Assembly: GCA_015075375.1 (NCBI GenBank)
Contig: JABTUM010000004.1
Span: 62,001-126,000, forward strand
Direction of reading: 5' to 3'
Length of the DNA stretch: 64,000 nucleotides
Source of the DNA: Planctomycetota bacterium
GTDB taxonomy: Bacteria; Planctomycetota; SZUA-567; H5-PLA8
The first letter of the stretch is position 1. Each line of letters begins with the position of its first letter. The translations under genes were made by a program, and so were the position numbers. The notes beneath the pieces are model-generated. The model ran no database searches. It saw only the letters and a program-made list of their open reading frames with translations, and was not told the DNA's origin. Positions 1-9,181 of this stretch are shown piece after piece.

Positions 1-1696
1 CCGTAAACAGCGAAGCGCCGAAGTCCACGTCGCCCTCCGACTTCATCGCCACGCGCAAGCCCGATTCCTTCTTCTCGAGCGTAAACGAAAAAGGCGCCGC
101 CTGGGCTTTCGCCTTGGCCATCTGGCTTTTGTACGCCTCCGGAATCAAACTTTCGTATGCTTTGAAAAACGGCGCGAGATCGAAATAGCCGCCGATCAAT
201 TCCTTCCCGCCTACCGGCGCGTCGCTCCAAGACCCCTTTAGCGCCAACGCTTCTTCCGAGGCGGCCGATCCTGTGGCCAGGATAAAATAATCTTCGCGAA
301 TGCCGACCAGCACCGCAGCCGTCATGATCGGAATTTTGTAGACCACATCCTGCCCGTGCGCGATTTGCTGCACGGCTTGGTTTTTCGCGTAGGTCTTCTT
401 CAATGCCGCATCGAGCTGCTTCTTGTCGTTCAGTTTCGCGAACAGAATGACACCCGGAATGGGACTGGCTTCATCGCCCGGATACACCGCGAGCCCCCCC
501 GCGCCACCAGCGAGCAACTTGCCCAGCGCCGTAAGCGATAGGCCGATCATCCCGTTGGCCTGTGCGTCGATCGCCTTCCACTGCGCGGCGCCGCCGGACT
601 TCGAGACAAGGTTTTGAAGCGACTGCATCGGGTTGCCGAGGCTGTAGGTGAGCACCACCGGCGCGCGTCCAAGCTTCTGCAAGAAGGGCTTGCACTCGTC
701 GCCCATTTCGAGCCCGCTCATCAGAGAAGCATTGGGGGCGCAATGAAAATAGATCGAACCTTCCGAGCCCGAACCGGTGCAAGCGATGCCTTGTAATTCC
801 TGAAGCACCTGCGTGCCGGCGGTTTTGCCTGCGGCCTTCTTGACCGGCGCGAGGTTCACATAGCCGGTGGAATGGCCAACCTTGCCGAGGCCGGCGAGCG
901 TCTCCTTAAAGGCCGGCGTATCCTTAAGCGGCTGTTCGCCGCGCTTCTTGAGGAAATCGCGCAGGCCCTTCGCCAGCTCTTTGCCCGGACCTCCGTAGAC
1001 GTACATGCGCCCGTCTTCGATCGCCATGGCGACGCTGCCGGCGACATACACCACCGGCTGCCCGGACTTGTCTTCCTCCACGGTGGCTTTAGCGGCCTTG
1101 GCGCAGGCTTTGAATACATCGAGCCCCTTCTGATACGTCGTGGTCGCAAGGCCGATCACCCCTCCGCTCGGCGCCTGGTCTTCGCCCAGCGCAAGCAGTG
1201 CGAGAGTCATGGGCTGCGACAGATCGATGCCGGCCGAGGCATACGACTCGGTCTGGCTGAGGCTGAAACCCAAATCCTGGCGGATGGAATCCTTCGCGGC
1301 CGACCAATCTTCCTGCAGCATCGGCATCGCTTCGAAAGTCTGGTCGAGACTCTTTACCACTTCCTTAATGGTGCGCTCGGGCTTTGCGAAAGCGACGACG
1401 GCCAGGCTATCCTGCGGCACCGTGGCGGCCGATTCGATGGGGCCGACGGAACCCTTGAAGTGCCGGTAGGCATAGAGCCCACCGACCAGCATTACAATCA
1501 GGACCGCTACGGCGACGACGCCCTTGATCACGAGCCCCCTATAGTCGGTGGGTTCGGAGTACTGGCCCGGCTGGGGCGCGAGTTGCGGGACATGCGCACC
1601 CATCTGCGTAGGCGCATCCGGCTCATCGGGGGAAGCGGAGGGGGAGTGCCCGCCGGGTGCGAGAGCCAGATCGTCGTCGTCTTCTTGCGCGGACAT
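1..1696 (-). CDS. DUF3352-like membrane-anchored protein, 3' end cut by window edge
   Basis: The frame is open from an ATG at 1694-1696 to the left edge, giving 565 visible residues with no stop. AGGAG lies about 7 bases upstream of the ATG. The N-terminus (about 1-50) is acidic and Pro-rich and should be cytoplasmic. A single membrane segment covers about 55-77, and the rest should be periplasmic. The long C-terminal part, with repeated hydrophobic strands and phrases such as SLAVVAFAKPE and GGLAVYPGDEASP, resembles DUF3352-type proteins of unknown function; this match is from memory of the family pattern. The gene follows the PIG-L gene by 24 bases, so the two are probably co-transcribed. 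No catalytic motif is visible. Confidence 0.75.
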   Translation of the reverse strand, partial: MSAQEDDDDLALAPGGHSPSASPDEPDAPTQMGAHVPQLAPQPGQYSEPTDYRGLVIKGVVAVAVLIVMLVGGLYAYRHFKGSVGPIESAATVPQDSLAVVAFAKPERTIKEVVKSLDQTFEAMPMLQEDWSAAKDSIRQDLGFSLSQTESYASAGIDLSQPMTLALLALGEDQAPSGGVIGLATTTYQKGLDVFKACAKAAKATVEEDKSGQPVVYVAGSVAMAIEDGRMYVYGGPGKELAKGLRDFLKKRGEQPLKDTPAFKETLAGLGKVGHSTGYVNLAPVKKAAGKTAGTQVLQELQGIACTGSGSEGSIYFHCAPNASLMSGLEMGDECKPFLQKLGRAPVVLTYSLGNPMQSLQNLVSKSGGAAQWKAIDAQANGMIGLSLTALGKLLAGGAGGLAVYPGDEASPIPGVILFAKLNDKKQLDAALKKTYAKNQAVQQIAHGQDVVYKIPIMTAAVLVGIREDYFILATGSAASEEALALKGSWSDAPVGGKELIGGYFDLAPFFKAYESLIPEAYKSQMAKAKAQAAPFSFTLEKKESGLRVAMKSEGDVDFGASLFT

Positions 1697-1720
1697 GGTC
1701 TACTCCTGGAGGTCGTGAAC

Positions 1721-2554
1721 TCAGGCGCCCACGAACGGGAAAAGAGCCTTCTGCTTCTCGGGCGTCAGAGGCGAACCGTATTCGCAGACCTCGAAAGCTT
1801 CCGCGTACTTGAAAGTGCGGCCTTTTTCGGGGCCGTACAACTCGATCAGCTTGGAACGGTACTGCTCGGCGCACGCGGCATCGGCCTTGATGCGTTTCTC
1901 GCGCATCCAGGCGCGGCGCTCGGCATCGCCCGCGGGAACCTCGTTTTCCTGATGCGCCGCAAACGGCAGCCACTCGTAGAACTGCGAGACATGCGCGTGC
2001 AGCATATCGACTTTCTTTTCCAGCACCGCGTCGATGCCCACCACCACGTCGGGCTGGAACAGAATCGGCTTCTTGAAGTTATCGGACAGGTACGCGATCA
2101 CCGGATTGTAGCGCAGCGCCGGAACCGTCGGGACGTTGTTAGGCACCTGCACCACGTACGCGCTGTCCTGCACGAGCTGTGACGTATAGCGGTGGTCGGG
2201 GTGGTAGTCGTTGGGACGATGCGTCAGGATCAGGTCGGGCCGATACTCGCGGATCAATTTTATGAACACCTTCCGGTAGAAGAGCGTGGGTTCCATTTCG
2301 CCGTTGGTTACGTCCATGATGCGGTATTCGATGCCGGCAATTTCGGCGGCGCGCTTGGCCTCGTCGAGGCGGCGGCGTACCAGTTCGATCCCTCCGATCT
2401 CGTGGTGCCCGGTTCCGCCGTTGGTGGCGGAGACGAAGCAGACCGCATGCCCGGCCGCGGCCCATTGGACCGCGCTGCCGCCGGCCTTGATCTCACAGTC
2501 GTCGGGATGCGCTCCGATCACCAGAATGCGCTGCTTGCCCTTTGTGTCGGCCAT
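1721..2554 (-). CDS. PIG-L (LmbE-like) family N-deacetylase
   Basis: This 277-residue protein has the zinc-binding signature of the PIG-L/LmbE family near the N-terminus, AHPDDCE with H16, D18 and D19, and the second metal motif HPDH in the middle. Family members remove acetyl groups from N-acetylglucosaminyl or related conjugates such as GlcNAc-PI, mycothiol and bacillithiol precursors, or secondary metabolites. The substrate here cannot be told from sequence. I chose the ATG at 2552-2554 because a strong purine-rich site (AAAGGGGGA) precedes it; a start ten codons upstream has no such site. There is no signal peptide, so it is probably cytoplasmic. It sits between the kinase gene and the DUF3352-like gene in one orientation. 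Confidence 0.9.
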   Translation of the reverse strand: MADTKGKQRILVIGAHPDDCEIKAGGSAVQWAAAGHAVCFVSATNGGTGHHEIGGIELVRRRLDEAKRAAEIAGIEYRIMDVTNGEMEPTLFYRKVFIKLIREYRPDLILTHRPNDYHPDHRYTSQLVQDSAYVVQVPNNVPTVPALRYNPVIAYLSDNFKKPILFQPDVVVGIDAVLEKKVDMLHAHVSQFYEWLPFAAHQENEVPAGDAERRAWMREKRIKADAACAEQYRSKLIELYGPEKGRTFKYAEAFEVCEYGSPLTPEKQKALFPFVGA

Positions 2555-2632
2555 GCCAATCCCCCTTTGAATGCTCGCGCGCAACTCGTATACAAGGCGG
2601 CGCGATTGTACCCAGCATTCACGCGGCGCAAG

Positions 2633-5600
2633 CTACGGCTTGCGGATGCTCACCGTGATCGCCAGCGCGCCCTCGGTCACGTCGTAATAGCCGTCCCGGT
2701 TCTGCTGAAAACGCAGCGTTCCCGTTTCGGGCATCACGAATTCCAAGGGCCGGTTCTTATCGGTGCACGCCCAAACGTGCCCCTTCTGTGCGACGGCGTT
2801 AAAGATGGCCGTGTTGGGCCGGTCCTCTTCGCATACGTACACGACCAGCATGGCGATGTTCCACTCGTTGTCCGGCCCTTGGAACGCGCGGAAATTCTTG
2901 AGCGTCGCCACGCCGTCGTCGCGCTTGCCGTCCGCCCCCACCCATCGCCCCGTCGGTCCGGTAAACCAGCGGCCTTGGTATTCCAGCTTTACCCGCGTTC
3001 CTTTTTCGAGCTTCAGCAAACGGTCCACCTGCTTGTATGCGGCCTTATACTGATCCTTATCCAGATCGGTGCGCAGCGGAACGATGCGGCCCTGTTTGTC
3101 GAGCGGGATGCCTTGCGCAGGCCGGTTGGAATAAACCCCAAACGATCCGAGCACTTCCCATTCGATGGCCGGAGCGGGCGCGGCGACCGGAGGCTGTGGA
3201 ACCGGTGCCGGGGCGGGAAGCGGCGCGCTGTTCGCGGCGGCCGGTGTGCGAACGATGGTAATCGTCAATTCGCCGTCGTTATCGGCCAAGCCCCCTATGG
3301 TGCCCGCCTCGTTGAAGCGAAAACTCAGCTTGCCGGCCGCTTTGGCCACCCATTCCCGGCCTGAGCCCATATAAAACGGTTCGCCCTCTGCAATGCGCGC
3401 GATCAGGGTCTCAGCGAAAAACTCGTGGCCTTCTTCATCTTTATTCACCAACCGAAAATTCGGCGTACCTTTCTCGCCCGGACCCTTGTCGGGAAACCAA
3501 GCGCGCATCGGCGCATTGCCGGTCCATTTTCCGGTCGCAGAGACTTTAAGCCGGTCGCCCGCCGCCACCGTCACGCCCGAATCACCCCAGTCGGTTTTGG
3601 CGCTGAGTTTGTAGACGGTCTCCTGCGGCTGAACCGCCTTCCATGCGGATTTGGCCTGCAAGATCGCATCGGCAATCCTTTTATTCTCCGGGTCGAGCCG
3701 CTGGGCCTCCTCCAACAGCTTCAGGGCTTCCGTCCATTTGTGCGCCTTGCAGCGCGTTTCGGCCTGCGCGAACAGCGCTGCCGCATCGGCTTTGGCGCGG
3801 CCGACGCGGGCCGTTTCCAAACCAAACTTCGTTTCCGGCGTCGCCTTTCCGATCAGCTGCTCCGCTTCTAGGTAAGCCTGCTCTGCGGGTCCCCATTTCT
3901 GAGTTTCCAGCAGCTTGCGGGCGCGGCTCAGCGCGGCCTCCACGGCCGAAACACGGCTCGCCTCGGCTTTGGCTTTTGCAAGCATTTGCTCAGCCAACGC
4001 ACGGCTGGGATCGGGCAGCTCGCCCAACTGTTCGAGGCCCAGTTCCAGTGTTTTCTGAATCCCCGCCCAATCGCTGGCCATAGCCGGAGCCGTGGCCATG
4101 CGCAGCGCATTCTGAAACGCTTCGATGCGCTTGCGCCGGTCTTCCGCGGATAGGTTCGCCTGCTTGGCCTTCCAGGCCGCGTTCACTGCTTCCTGGCGCG
4201 CCTTAAGGTCTGGCTTCATGGTATCGACCAAGTCGGGCAGTTTCTTCTCGGCGTCCCCGCGCCCGATGAATACGGCATTCTCGAGCCGCTTGAGCGCCTC
4301 TTCGGGGTTGCTAAGCGCAAGCGCCGCGTCGGACGCTTTCAGTTCTGCTGCGAACTCTGAGGCGCGCTTTTCCAACACCTTGATGCGCGCATCGAGGGCC
4401 GCGAACTCGGGGAACCCAGCCGCGGTGAACGCGGATTGATGACGCTTCCACTGCAAATGAGCCCCCATCCAGTCGACGGGTCCGACGCCCCACCGAATGC
4501 CCGGCGCATACTTCGGCGGTCGCGCCAGCGCGGCTTGAAGCTCCTCGATAACCTGTTCGAGCCTTTCGATCTCGGTGGGCGGCGGCGCCATCACGGCCTG
4601 CAACTCCAATAGCGACTGACCCAAGTTCTCCCGCGCGCGCTGTAACGCCGCAATGTCCTCGGGCGGAGCGTCCTGCGCCGCCTGCAAAGCACGGTTCCAG
4701 TTGCGTTCGGCGTTCCAACGCGCCTTAAGTTTGCGCCAACGTTCGAACGCGGCGCCTCCGGCGGCTTCGGCGCGAACCCCCAGCGCCGCGTTGCCCGGCG
4801 TTTCAAGGTCCAATTCGCTCAGCTCGACCAACCGTTCGGCCGCTTCCAATTCGACGGCCAGTTCGGCTTGCTCCAGACGCTGCGCGAGGACCGTACTCGC
4901 GCCGTTCAGGCGGGCCGCCAGTCCGGCATCGCCGGCCTGCTCTCGCGCCGCGGCCTCCAGCTCATGTTGAAGATTTTGAAAGCGTTCGGCCGGTATATCC
5001 CTCACGGCGGCTTCGACGATAAGCGCCTCGGCATGTGCACGCCGTTCGACCCTAGCTTGGCGCGCTTCCCTTTCCTGCCGCTCGCGTTCGGTTTTCGCTT
5101 TCGCGTCGCGTTCCGCTTGTGCCAGCTTCTCGCGCTCGGCTAGATCGGGGTCATCCTTTTTGGCCGGCTGCTGCAGTGGAGAACGATTTTGGTACCACCA
5201 TCCCGTTCCCCCGGCCAACGCCAGCAGCCCAAGCGCCGCTAGGGCAAGCCCCGCGCCGCCTCGGCGAACGGGAGCAGGCTGAACCGGGAGCGCAGGCGCG
5301 GGTCCGGCGGACAGAGACTGCGAAGTAGCCGGCACCGGAGTCGCGGTTGGCGGCATCGTAGGCGGTAGCGGCGTCAAGGGCGGGGTTTTAGGCGGGACCG
5401 GCACGGGTCCCGAGGCGCCGCCCTGGAGCGTGACCGACGGCAACGGCGTCGTGACAAGGGCCTGGCGGCATTCAGCCAGTTCCGCACGCAGTGCTTCGGC
5501 GTCGGCGTAACGCGCTTGCGGCTCCTTGTTCAGGCATCGATCCAGCACCGCGGCGGTGGCTTCCGATACATCCGGGCGCAAGTTGCGCACCGGCGTGTGC

Positions 5601-6520
5601 GGAGCCTGCACCGTATCCATCATGACTTTGGTCAACGAAGTGCCGGCGAAGGGCGCCCGGCCGGTGAGCAGCGCGTAAAGCGTCGCGCCGATGCTGAAGA
5701 CGTCCGCGGGCTTGCCGGCATGCTTGGCGTCGATCGCCTGCTCGGGCGCCAGATACCCCGGCGTGCCCATCATCGCCTGCGAACCGGTCAGCGACTGGCT
5801 CAAGTCTTCGCTGCGCGCGAGTCCTAAATCCGCGATCTTGGAACCCGCGAAGTCGTACACCGCTCCCTGCGCCCGCGCGCGCGGGATCAGGATATTGTCG
5901 GGTTTCAGATCCCGGTGAATGACCCCCTGCTTGTGCGCGGCGCTCAGGCCCAGGCACGCCGCCTCGAGAATCTCCAGCGCTACCGCTTCGTCTAAACCGT
6001 TGCGGCCGCGATCGCGCTGCATCCGCAGGTACGATCCTGCCGAGACGCCGTTGACGAACTCCATGACCAGAAAAAAGAGCCCGTTCTCCTCGTTCACATC
6101 CAGCACGCGGACCAGGTGCGGCGACTGTACCTGGGCCGCGACCTGCGCTTCGCGGAAAAAGCGTTCGACCAGTTCGGGCTGGCGGTCGGCGAGATGGAAC
6201 GGGAGCACCTTGACCGCGACTTCCAGCCGCAGGCGCGGATGAATCCCGAAGTAGACGGCGCCCATGCCGCCCTGGCCCAACTTGGCCAACAGGGGGATGC
6301 CGGACAGCGAAGGAAAGGTCTGGGATTCGATCGCCAGGCGCGACGCGGCCAGCAGGAGTTTGTCCGCGTTCAGATCCTCGATCGGGACGGAGGGGCGCTT
6401 GAGCAGATCGGCGGTGCCGGCACGAACGCCCTGCGTCGTCGACGCGGAAGGCGGCGGCGAGAGGGGCGGCGTCCGCGGCGGCGGCGAGCCTCCCTGGAAT
6501 GGATCGGACCCTTCGGACAC
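2633..6520 (-). CDS. Membrane Ser/Thr protein kinase with two C-terminal LecA-like domains
   Basis: This 1295-residue protein starts at GTG (6518-6520); an in-frame stop lies just upstream. A Pro-rich N-terminus is followed by a complete Hanks-type kinase domain (about 75-350): glycine loop GQGGMGAVY, Lys104 in VAVK, HRDLKPDN with Asp204, DLG in place of DFG (231-233) and APE at 258-260. A Pro-rich linker leads to one membrane segment (about 421-445). A charged, Ala/Glu-rich coiled region (about 455-960) with weak TPR-like character follows. The C-terminus has two beta domains, about 965-1090 and 1120-1295. The first resembles the galactophilic lectin LecA/PA-IL (GDRLKVSATGKW, then ARIAEGEPFYMG, then LADNDGELTITI). 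The topology suggests that an extracytoplasmic sugar-binding module signals to a cytoplasmic kinase. Kinase identity is firm; the lectin-like call is moderate. Confidence 0.92.
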   Translation of the reverse strand: MSEGSDPFQGGSPPPRTPPLSPPPSASTTQGVRAGTADLLKRPSVPIEDLNADKLLLAASRLAIESQTFPSLSGIPLLAKLGQGGMGAVYFGIHPRLRLEVAVKVLPFHLADRQPELVERFFREAQVAAQVQSPHLVRVLDVNEENGLFFLVMEFVNGVSAGSYLRMQRDRGRNGLDEAVALEILEAACLGLSAAHKQGVIHRDLKPDNILIPRARAQGAVYDFAGSKIADLGLARSEDLSQSLTGSQAMMGTPGYLAPEQAIDAKHAGKPADVFSIGATLYALLTGRAPFAGTSLTKVMMDTVQAPHTPVRNLRPDVSEATAAVLDRCLNKEPQARYADAEALRAELAECRQALVTTPLPSVTLQGGASGPVPVPPKTPPLTPLPPTMPPTATPVPATSQSLSAGPAPALPVQPAPVRRGGAGLALAALGLLALAGGTGWWYQNRSPLQQPAKKDDPDLAEREKLAQAERDAKAKTERERQEREARQARVERRAHAEALIVEAAVRDIPAERFQNLQHELEAAAREQAGDAGLAARLNGASTVLAQRLEQAELAVELEAAERLVELSELDLETPGNAALGVRAEAAGGAAFERWRKLKARWNAERNWNRALQAAQDAPPEDIAALQRARENLGQSLLELQAVMAPPPTEIERLEQVIEELQAALARPPKYAPGIRWGVGPVDWMGAHLQWKRHQSAFTAAGFPEFAALDARIKVLEKRASEFAAELKASDAALALSNPEEALKRLENAVFIGRGDAEKKLPDLVDTMKPDLKARQEAVNAAWKAKQANLSAEDRRKRIEAFQNALRMATAPAMASDWAGIQKTLELGLEQLGELPDPSRALAEQMLAKAKAEASRVSAVEAALSRARKLLETQKWGPAEQAYLEAEQLIGKATPETKFGLETARVGRAKADAAALFAQAETRCKAHKWTEALKLLEEAQRLDPENKRIADAILQAKSAWKAVQPQETVYKLSAKTDWGDSGVTVAAGDRLKVSATGKWTGNAPMRAWFPDKGPGEKGTPNFRLVNKDEEGHEFFAETLIARIAEGEPFYMGSGREWVAKAAGKLSFRFNEAGTIGGLADNDGELTITIVRTPAAANSAPLPAPAPVPQPPVAAPAPAIEWEVLGSFGVYSNRPAQGIPLDKQGRIVPLRTDLDKDQYKAAYKQVDRLLKLEKGTRVKLEYQGRWFTGPTGRWVGADGKRDDGVATLKNFRAFQGPDNEWNIAMLVVYVCEEDRPNTAIFNAVAQKGHVWACTDKNRPLEFVMPETGTLRFQQNRDGYYDVTEGALAITVSIRKP

Positions 6521-6662
6521 GCGGCTATCCTAAACCCGCGGGCCTCAATACGGAAGCCGCAACGGGCGCGGCCCGAATCCCGATTGGCGCTCGACGAAAG
6601 CGAGCTTAGACTGATGCGCTTTCACGATTCTCGATGCGGCCATCCGGCGAAGGTTCAAAGCA

Positions 6663-8156
6663 GTGGCCCTTACTAACGCTCTGGCTTCGCCTTCCCGATC
6701 TTCGTCCTGGCGCGCGGTCGTGCTCTGGATTTTGCTCGCGATCGGCATTGCCGGTTACGGCGTGCGCTGCGTGCGGCACGGGCGCTGGGAACCGCCCAAG
6801 CCCGGTGCGACCGCACAGGAAGAGCGCCACCGCGACCGCGGCACGGACTTCACCGCGTACTATTCCGCGGGCGAACTGGCCCGCAAAGGCGAGAACATCT
6901 ACGACTGGCGGGCGTCTTCGACGCCGCGCCGCCCGTTCATTTACCCGCCGCTCTTCGCGGTCTTCCCCATGGCGCCGCTCTCGCTGCTGCCGCACAATGC
7001 GGCCTTGGGCGTCTACTACGCGATTAACGTGGCGCTCCTGCTGGGTCTGCTGTGGCTGCTGCGGAAGCTGCTCTGGCCGGCCGAGACCGAAGCGGAGTCG
7101 TTTTGGAAGCAGCCGGCGGTGGGACTGCTGCTCGCGGTGCTGATCTGCGGACGCTTTCTGGACAGCAACTTCGTACTGGGACAAGCGAACCTGTTTGTTG
7201 CGTTTCTGGCGTCCTTGGGTCTCTATCTGATGGCGCGCGGCAAGACGGCAGGCAGCGGATGGGCGATCGCCCTTGCGACTACCTTTAAGGTCACCCCGGG
7301 GCTCTTTGGGCTTTACTTCCTTTGGACTCGACGCGGCTGGGCGATGCTGGGCGGCGCGCTGGGTTTGGCGGTATTCCTGCTCGTGCTTCCCGGTTTCTGG
7401 CTGGGCTTCGAACGCAACTTGGAGCTTCTGGACGCCTACTTGGGGCATGTAACGAAGCGCGCGGCCGCCACGGAACACGCGGAGTCGGAATCGGACGGCG
7501 GCGAAGGCGATGACGAAGATGCGATCGAAATCGGCTGGGGTGGAGATTTCGAAGCCGCCCGCGCCGGGCCGAAACGCGGCGTCGGGATCGCACTGCGCGG
7601 GACCCTGCTTAAGTTGCTCACCGAACCGCCGCCGCCTCCGGCTTCGCACGCGCGCAAGGATAAGCAACGCCCAGCGGTGAATATCGCGGCGCTGGATCCC
7701 GCCTGGGTGGTAAAGCTTGCGGCCGTACTGGCGCTGTTGGTGCTCGGCACAGCCGTGGCGCTTACGGCGCCGAAATGGGCGCGCGGCGGACCCGAAATGC
7801 TGGCGCTTTCGTGGGGCCTGGTGGCCGCGGCGATGCTGCTGATTTCCCCGCTGACGCGCAAGGCCCACGCGGTGGTCCTGCTGATCCCGGCCGTGGCGCT
7901 GATCGCCCTGTTGCAGCGCGGCCTCTTGCAAGGCACGGCGCGGAAGGCGGCTTGGGCGGCGCTGGTTTTTTTGGGTAGCGCCGGACTGCTCTCTTCGCCT
8001 GAAATCGCGGGCGACGAGTGGAGCGAGGTGCTGCATTCGGCGGGCTTGTTTACCTGGGCGACGCTGGGGCTGTTCGCGGCAGCCGGTTGGGCGTTGTGGT
8101 CGCGGCGCGCGGCGGCGATTGAAGCGGGGCAAAGCAGCGCAGGGACGGTAGAATAG
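6663..8156 (+). CDS. GT87-family (DUF2029) polyprenyl-phosphate-dependent glycosyltransferase
   Basis: This 497-residue multi-pass membrane protein has about ten hydrophobic segments. Near the N-terminus is the GT87/DUF2029 pattern: an acidic DFTAYYSAG stretch after the first membrane helix, then YPPLF in the next loop. GT87 enzymes such as the mycobacterial PimE-type mannosyltransferases use polyprenyl-phosphate sugars on the outer face of the membrane. The start is GTG at 6663 with GAAGG about ten bases upstream. An unusual acidic, hydrophilic insert (about 265-340, with SESDGGEGDDEDAIEIG) splits the hydrophobic segments. It is divergent from the kinase gene (142-base gap). Sugar and acceptor are unknown. 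Confidence 0.82.
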   Translation: MALTNALASPSRSSSWRAVVLWILLAIGIAGYGVRCVRHGRWEPPKPGATAQEERHRDRGTDFTAYYSAGELARKGENIYDWRASSTPRRPFIYPPLFAVFPMAPLSLLPHNAALGVYYAINVALLLGLLWLLRKLLWPAETEAESFWKQPAVGLLLAVLICGRFLDSNFVLGQANLFVAFLASLGLYLMARGKTAGSGWAIALATTFKVTPGLFGLYFLWTRRGWAMLGGALGLAVFLLVLPGFWLGFERNLELLDAYLGHVTKRAAATEHAESESDGGEGDDEDAIEIGWGGDFEAARAGPKRGVGIALRGTLLKLLTEPPPPPASHARKDKQRPAVNIAALDPAWVVKLAAVLALLVLGTAVALTAPKWARGGPEMLALSWGLVAAAMLLISPLTRKAHAVVLLIPAVALIALLQRGLLQGTARKAAWAALVFLGSAGLLSSPEIAGDEWSEVLHSAGLFTWATLGLFAAAGWALWSRRAAAIEAGQSSAGTVE

Positions 8157-8192
8157 CGCGCACCGCGAAGTTCTGGTCGCAGGGACGATTTC

Positions 8193-9146
8193 ATGCCGGC
8201 AGAGTTGTTATTGGGCGGGCCGTTGGCGCAGACGCTACGCGAGGAGATCTCGCGAACGTGCGCCGATTTGGCGCGGCAGGGCCGGCAGGTCTGCCTGGCC
8301 ACGGTACTCGTCGGCGCGAAGCCCGAGTCGGTCATGTACGCCCGCAGCCAGGAACTGGCCTGCAAAGAAGTGGGCATGGAGTTCAAACTGCGTTCGCTGC
8401 CCGAAGCGATCACGCAGGCCGCGCTGGTCAACGAGATCCAGGCCCTGAACGCCGACCCTTCCGTGAACGGGATCATCCTCCAGCTACCGCTGCCCGCGCG
8501 CATCGACGCGCAAGCGGTGCAGCGGGCGATCGATCCGCGCAAGGACGCCGAAGGCGTGCATCCCGTCAACTTGGGGCTGCTGGTATACGGCGTAACCCAA
8601 TGCGCGCCCTGCACCGCCATCGCCAGCTACCACCTGCTGAAATCGCTCAATCTCGATCTGTATGGCAAAGAAGCCGTGGTCGTCGGCCACAGCCAGATCG
8701 TGGGCAAGCCCATGGGGCTATTGCTGCTGCACGACTTCTGCACGGTCACGACCTGCCACGTGGCGACGCAGGATCTGGCCGCGCACACGCGGCGCGCGGA
8801 CATCCTGGTGGTCGCCGTCGGAAAAGCGCGCTTGGTCAAGGCCGAGATGGTCAAACCCGGAGCGATCGTGATCGACGTGGGCGTCAATCGCGTACCCGTG
8901 CTCAAGCGAAATGGCAAGCCGGCGCTGGATGCCGAGGGCCAGCCGCGTAGCAAGACGGTGGGCGATGTCGATTACGCGCCGATCCGTGAGATCGCTTCGT
9001 GGATCACGCCCGTACCCGGCGGCGTGGGTCCGCTGACGACCACTATGCTGCTGCGCAATGTCGCTCAGGCCGCGCGCATTCGATTACAGGAAGACCGCCG
9101 CGAACACCCCGAACCGCCAACGGCTTGGTTGCCGTTCGAACGTTGA
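8193..9146 (+). CDS. folD: FolD-type methylenetetrahydrofolate dehydrogenase homologue with altered active site
   Basis: This 317-residue protein has the full FolD framework: YARSQELACKEVGME, ILQLPLP, GVHPVNLGLL, VVVGHSQIVGKPMG and PVPGGVGPLTTTMLLRN. FolD normally oxidises 5,10-methylene-THF with NAD(P)+ and hydrolyses methenyl-THF to 10-formyl-THF in the cytoplasm. Against E. coli FolD, Tyr50 is kept (Tyr49), but catalytic Lys54 is Gln53 and Asp121 is Glu120. The Arg of the usual GRS nucleotide-binding motif is His. Lys54 is required for the cyclohydrolase step in characterised enzymes, so this protein may be dehydrogenase-only, use another cofactor or C1 carrier, or be a paralogue. About 30 residues extend beyond the usual length. 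The ATG is preceded by AGGGA. Confidence 0.9.
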   Translation: MPAELLLGGPLAQTLREEISRTCADLARQGRQVCLATVLVGAKPESVMYARSQELACKEVGMEFKLRSLPEAITQAALVNEIQALNADPSVNGIILQLPLPARIDAQAVQRAIDPRKDAEGVHPVNLGLLVYGVTQCAPCTAIASYHLLKSLNLDLYGKEAVVVGHSQIVGKPMGLLLLHDFCTVTTCHVATQDLAAHTRRADILVVAVGKARLVKAEMVKPGAIVIDVGVNRVPVLKRNGKPALDAEGQPRSKTVGDVDYAPIREIASWITPVPGGVGPLTTTMLLRNVAQAARIRLQEDRREHPEPPTAWLPFER

Positions 9147-9181
9147 AGCAACCCTTCGCAGGCCTTATCTCGCACTATTGC

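Noticed and set aside
872-2182. 436-codon plus-strand frame at the left end
   Set aside because: It lies opposite the DUF3352-like and PIG-L genes, which have proper starts and motifs.
6606-8132. 508-codon antisense frame opposite the GT87 gene
   Set aside because: Composition is Arg/Gln-rich without motifs, and the plus strand encodes a clear membrane enzyme.
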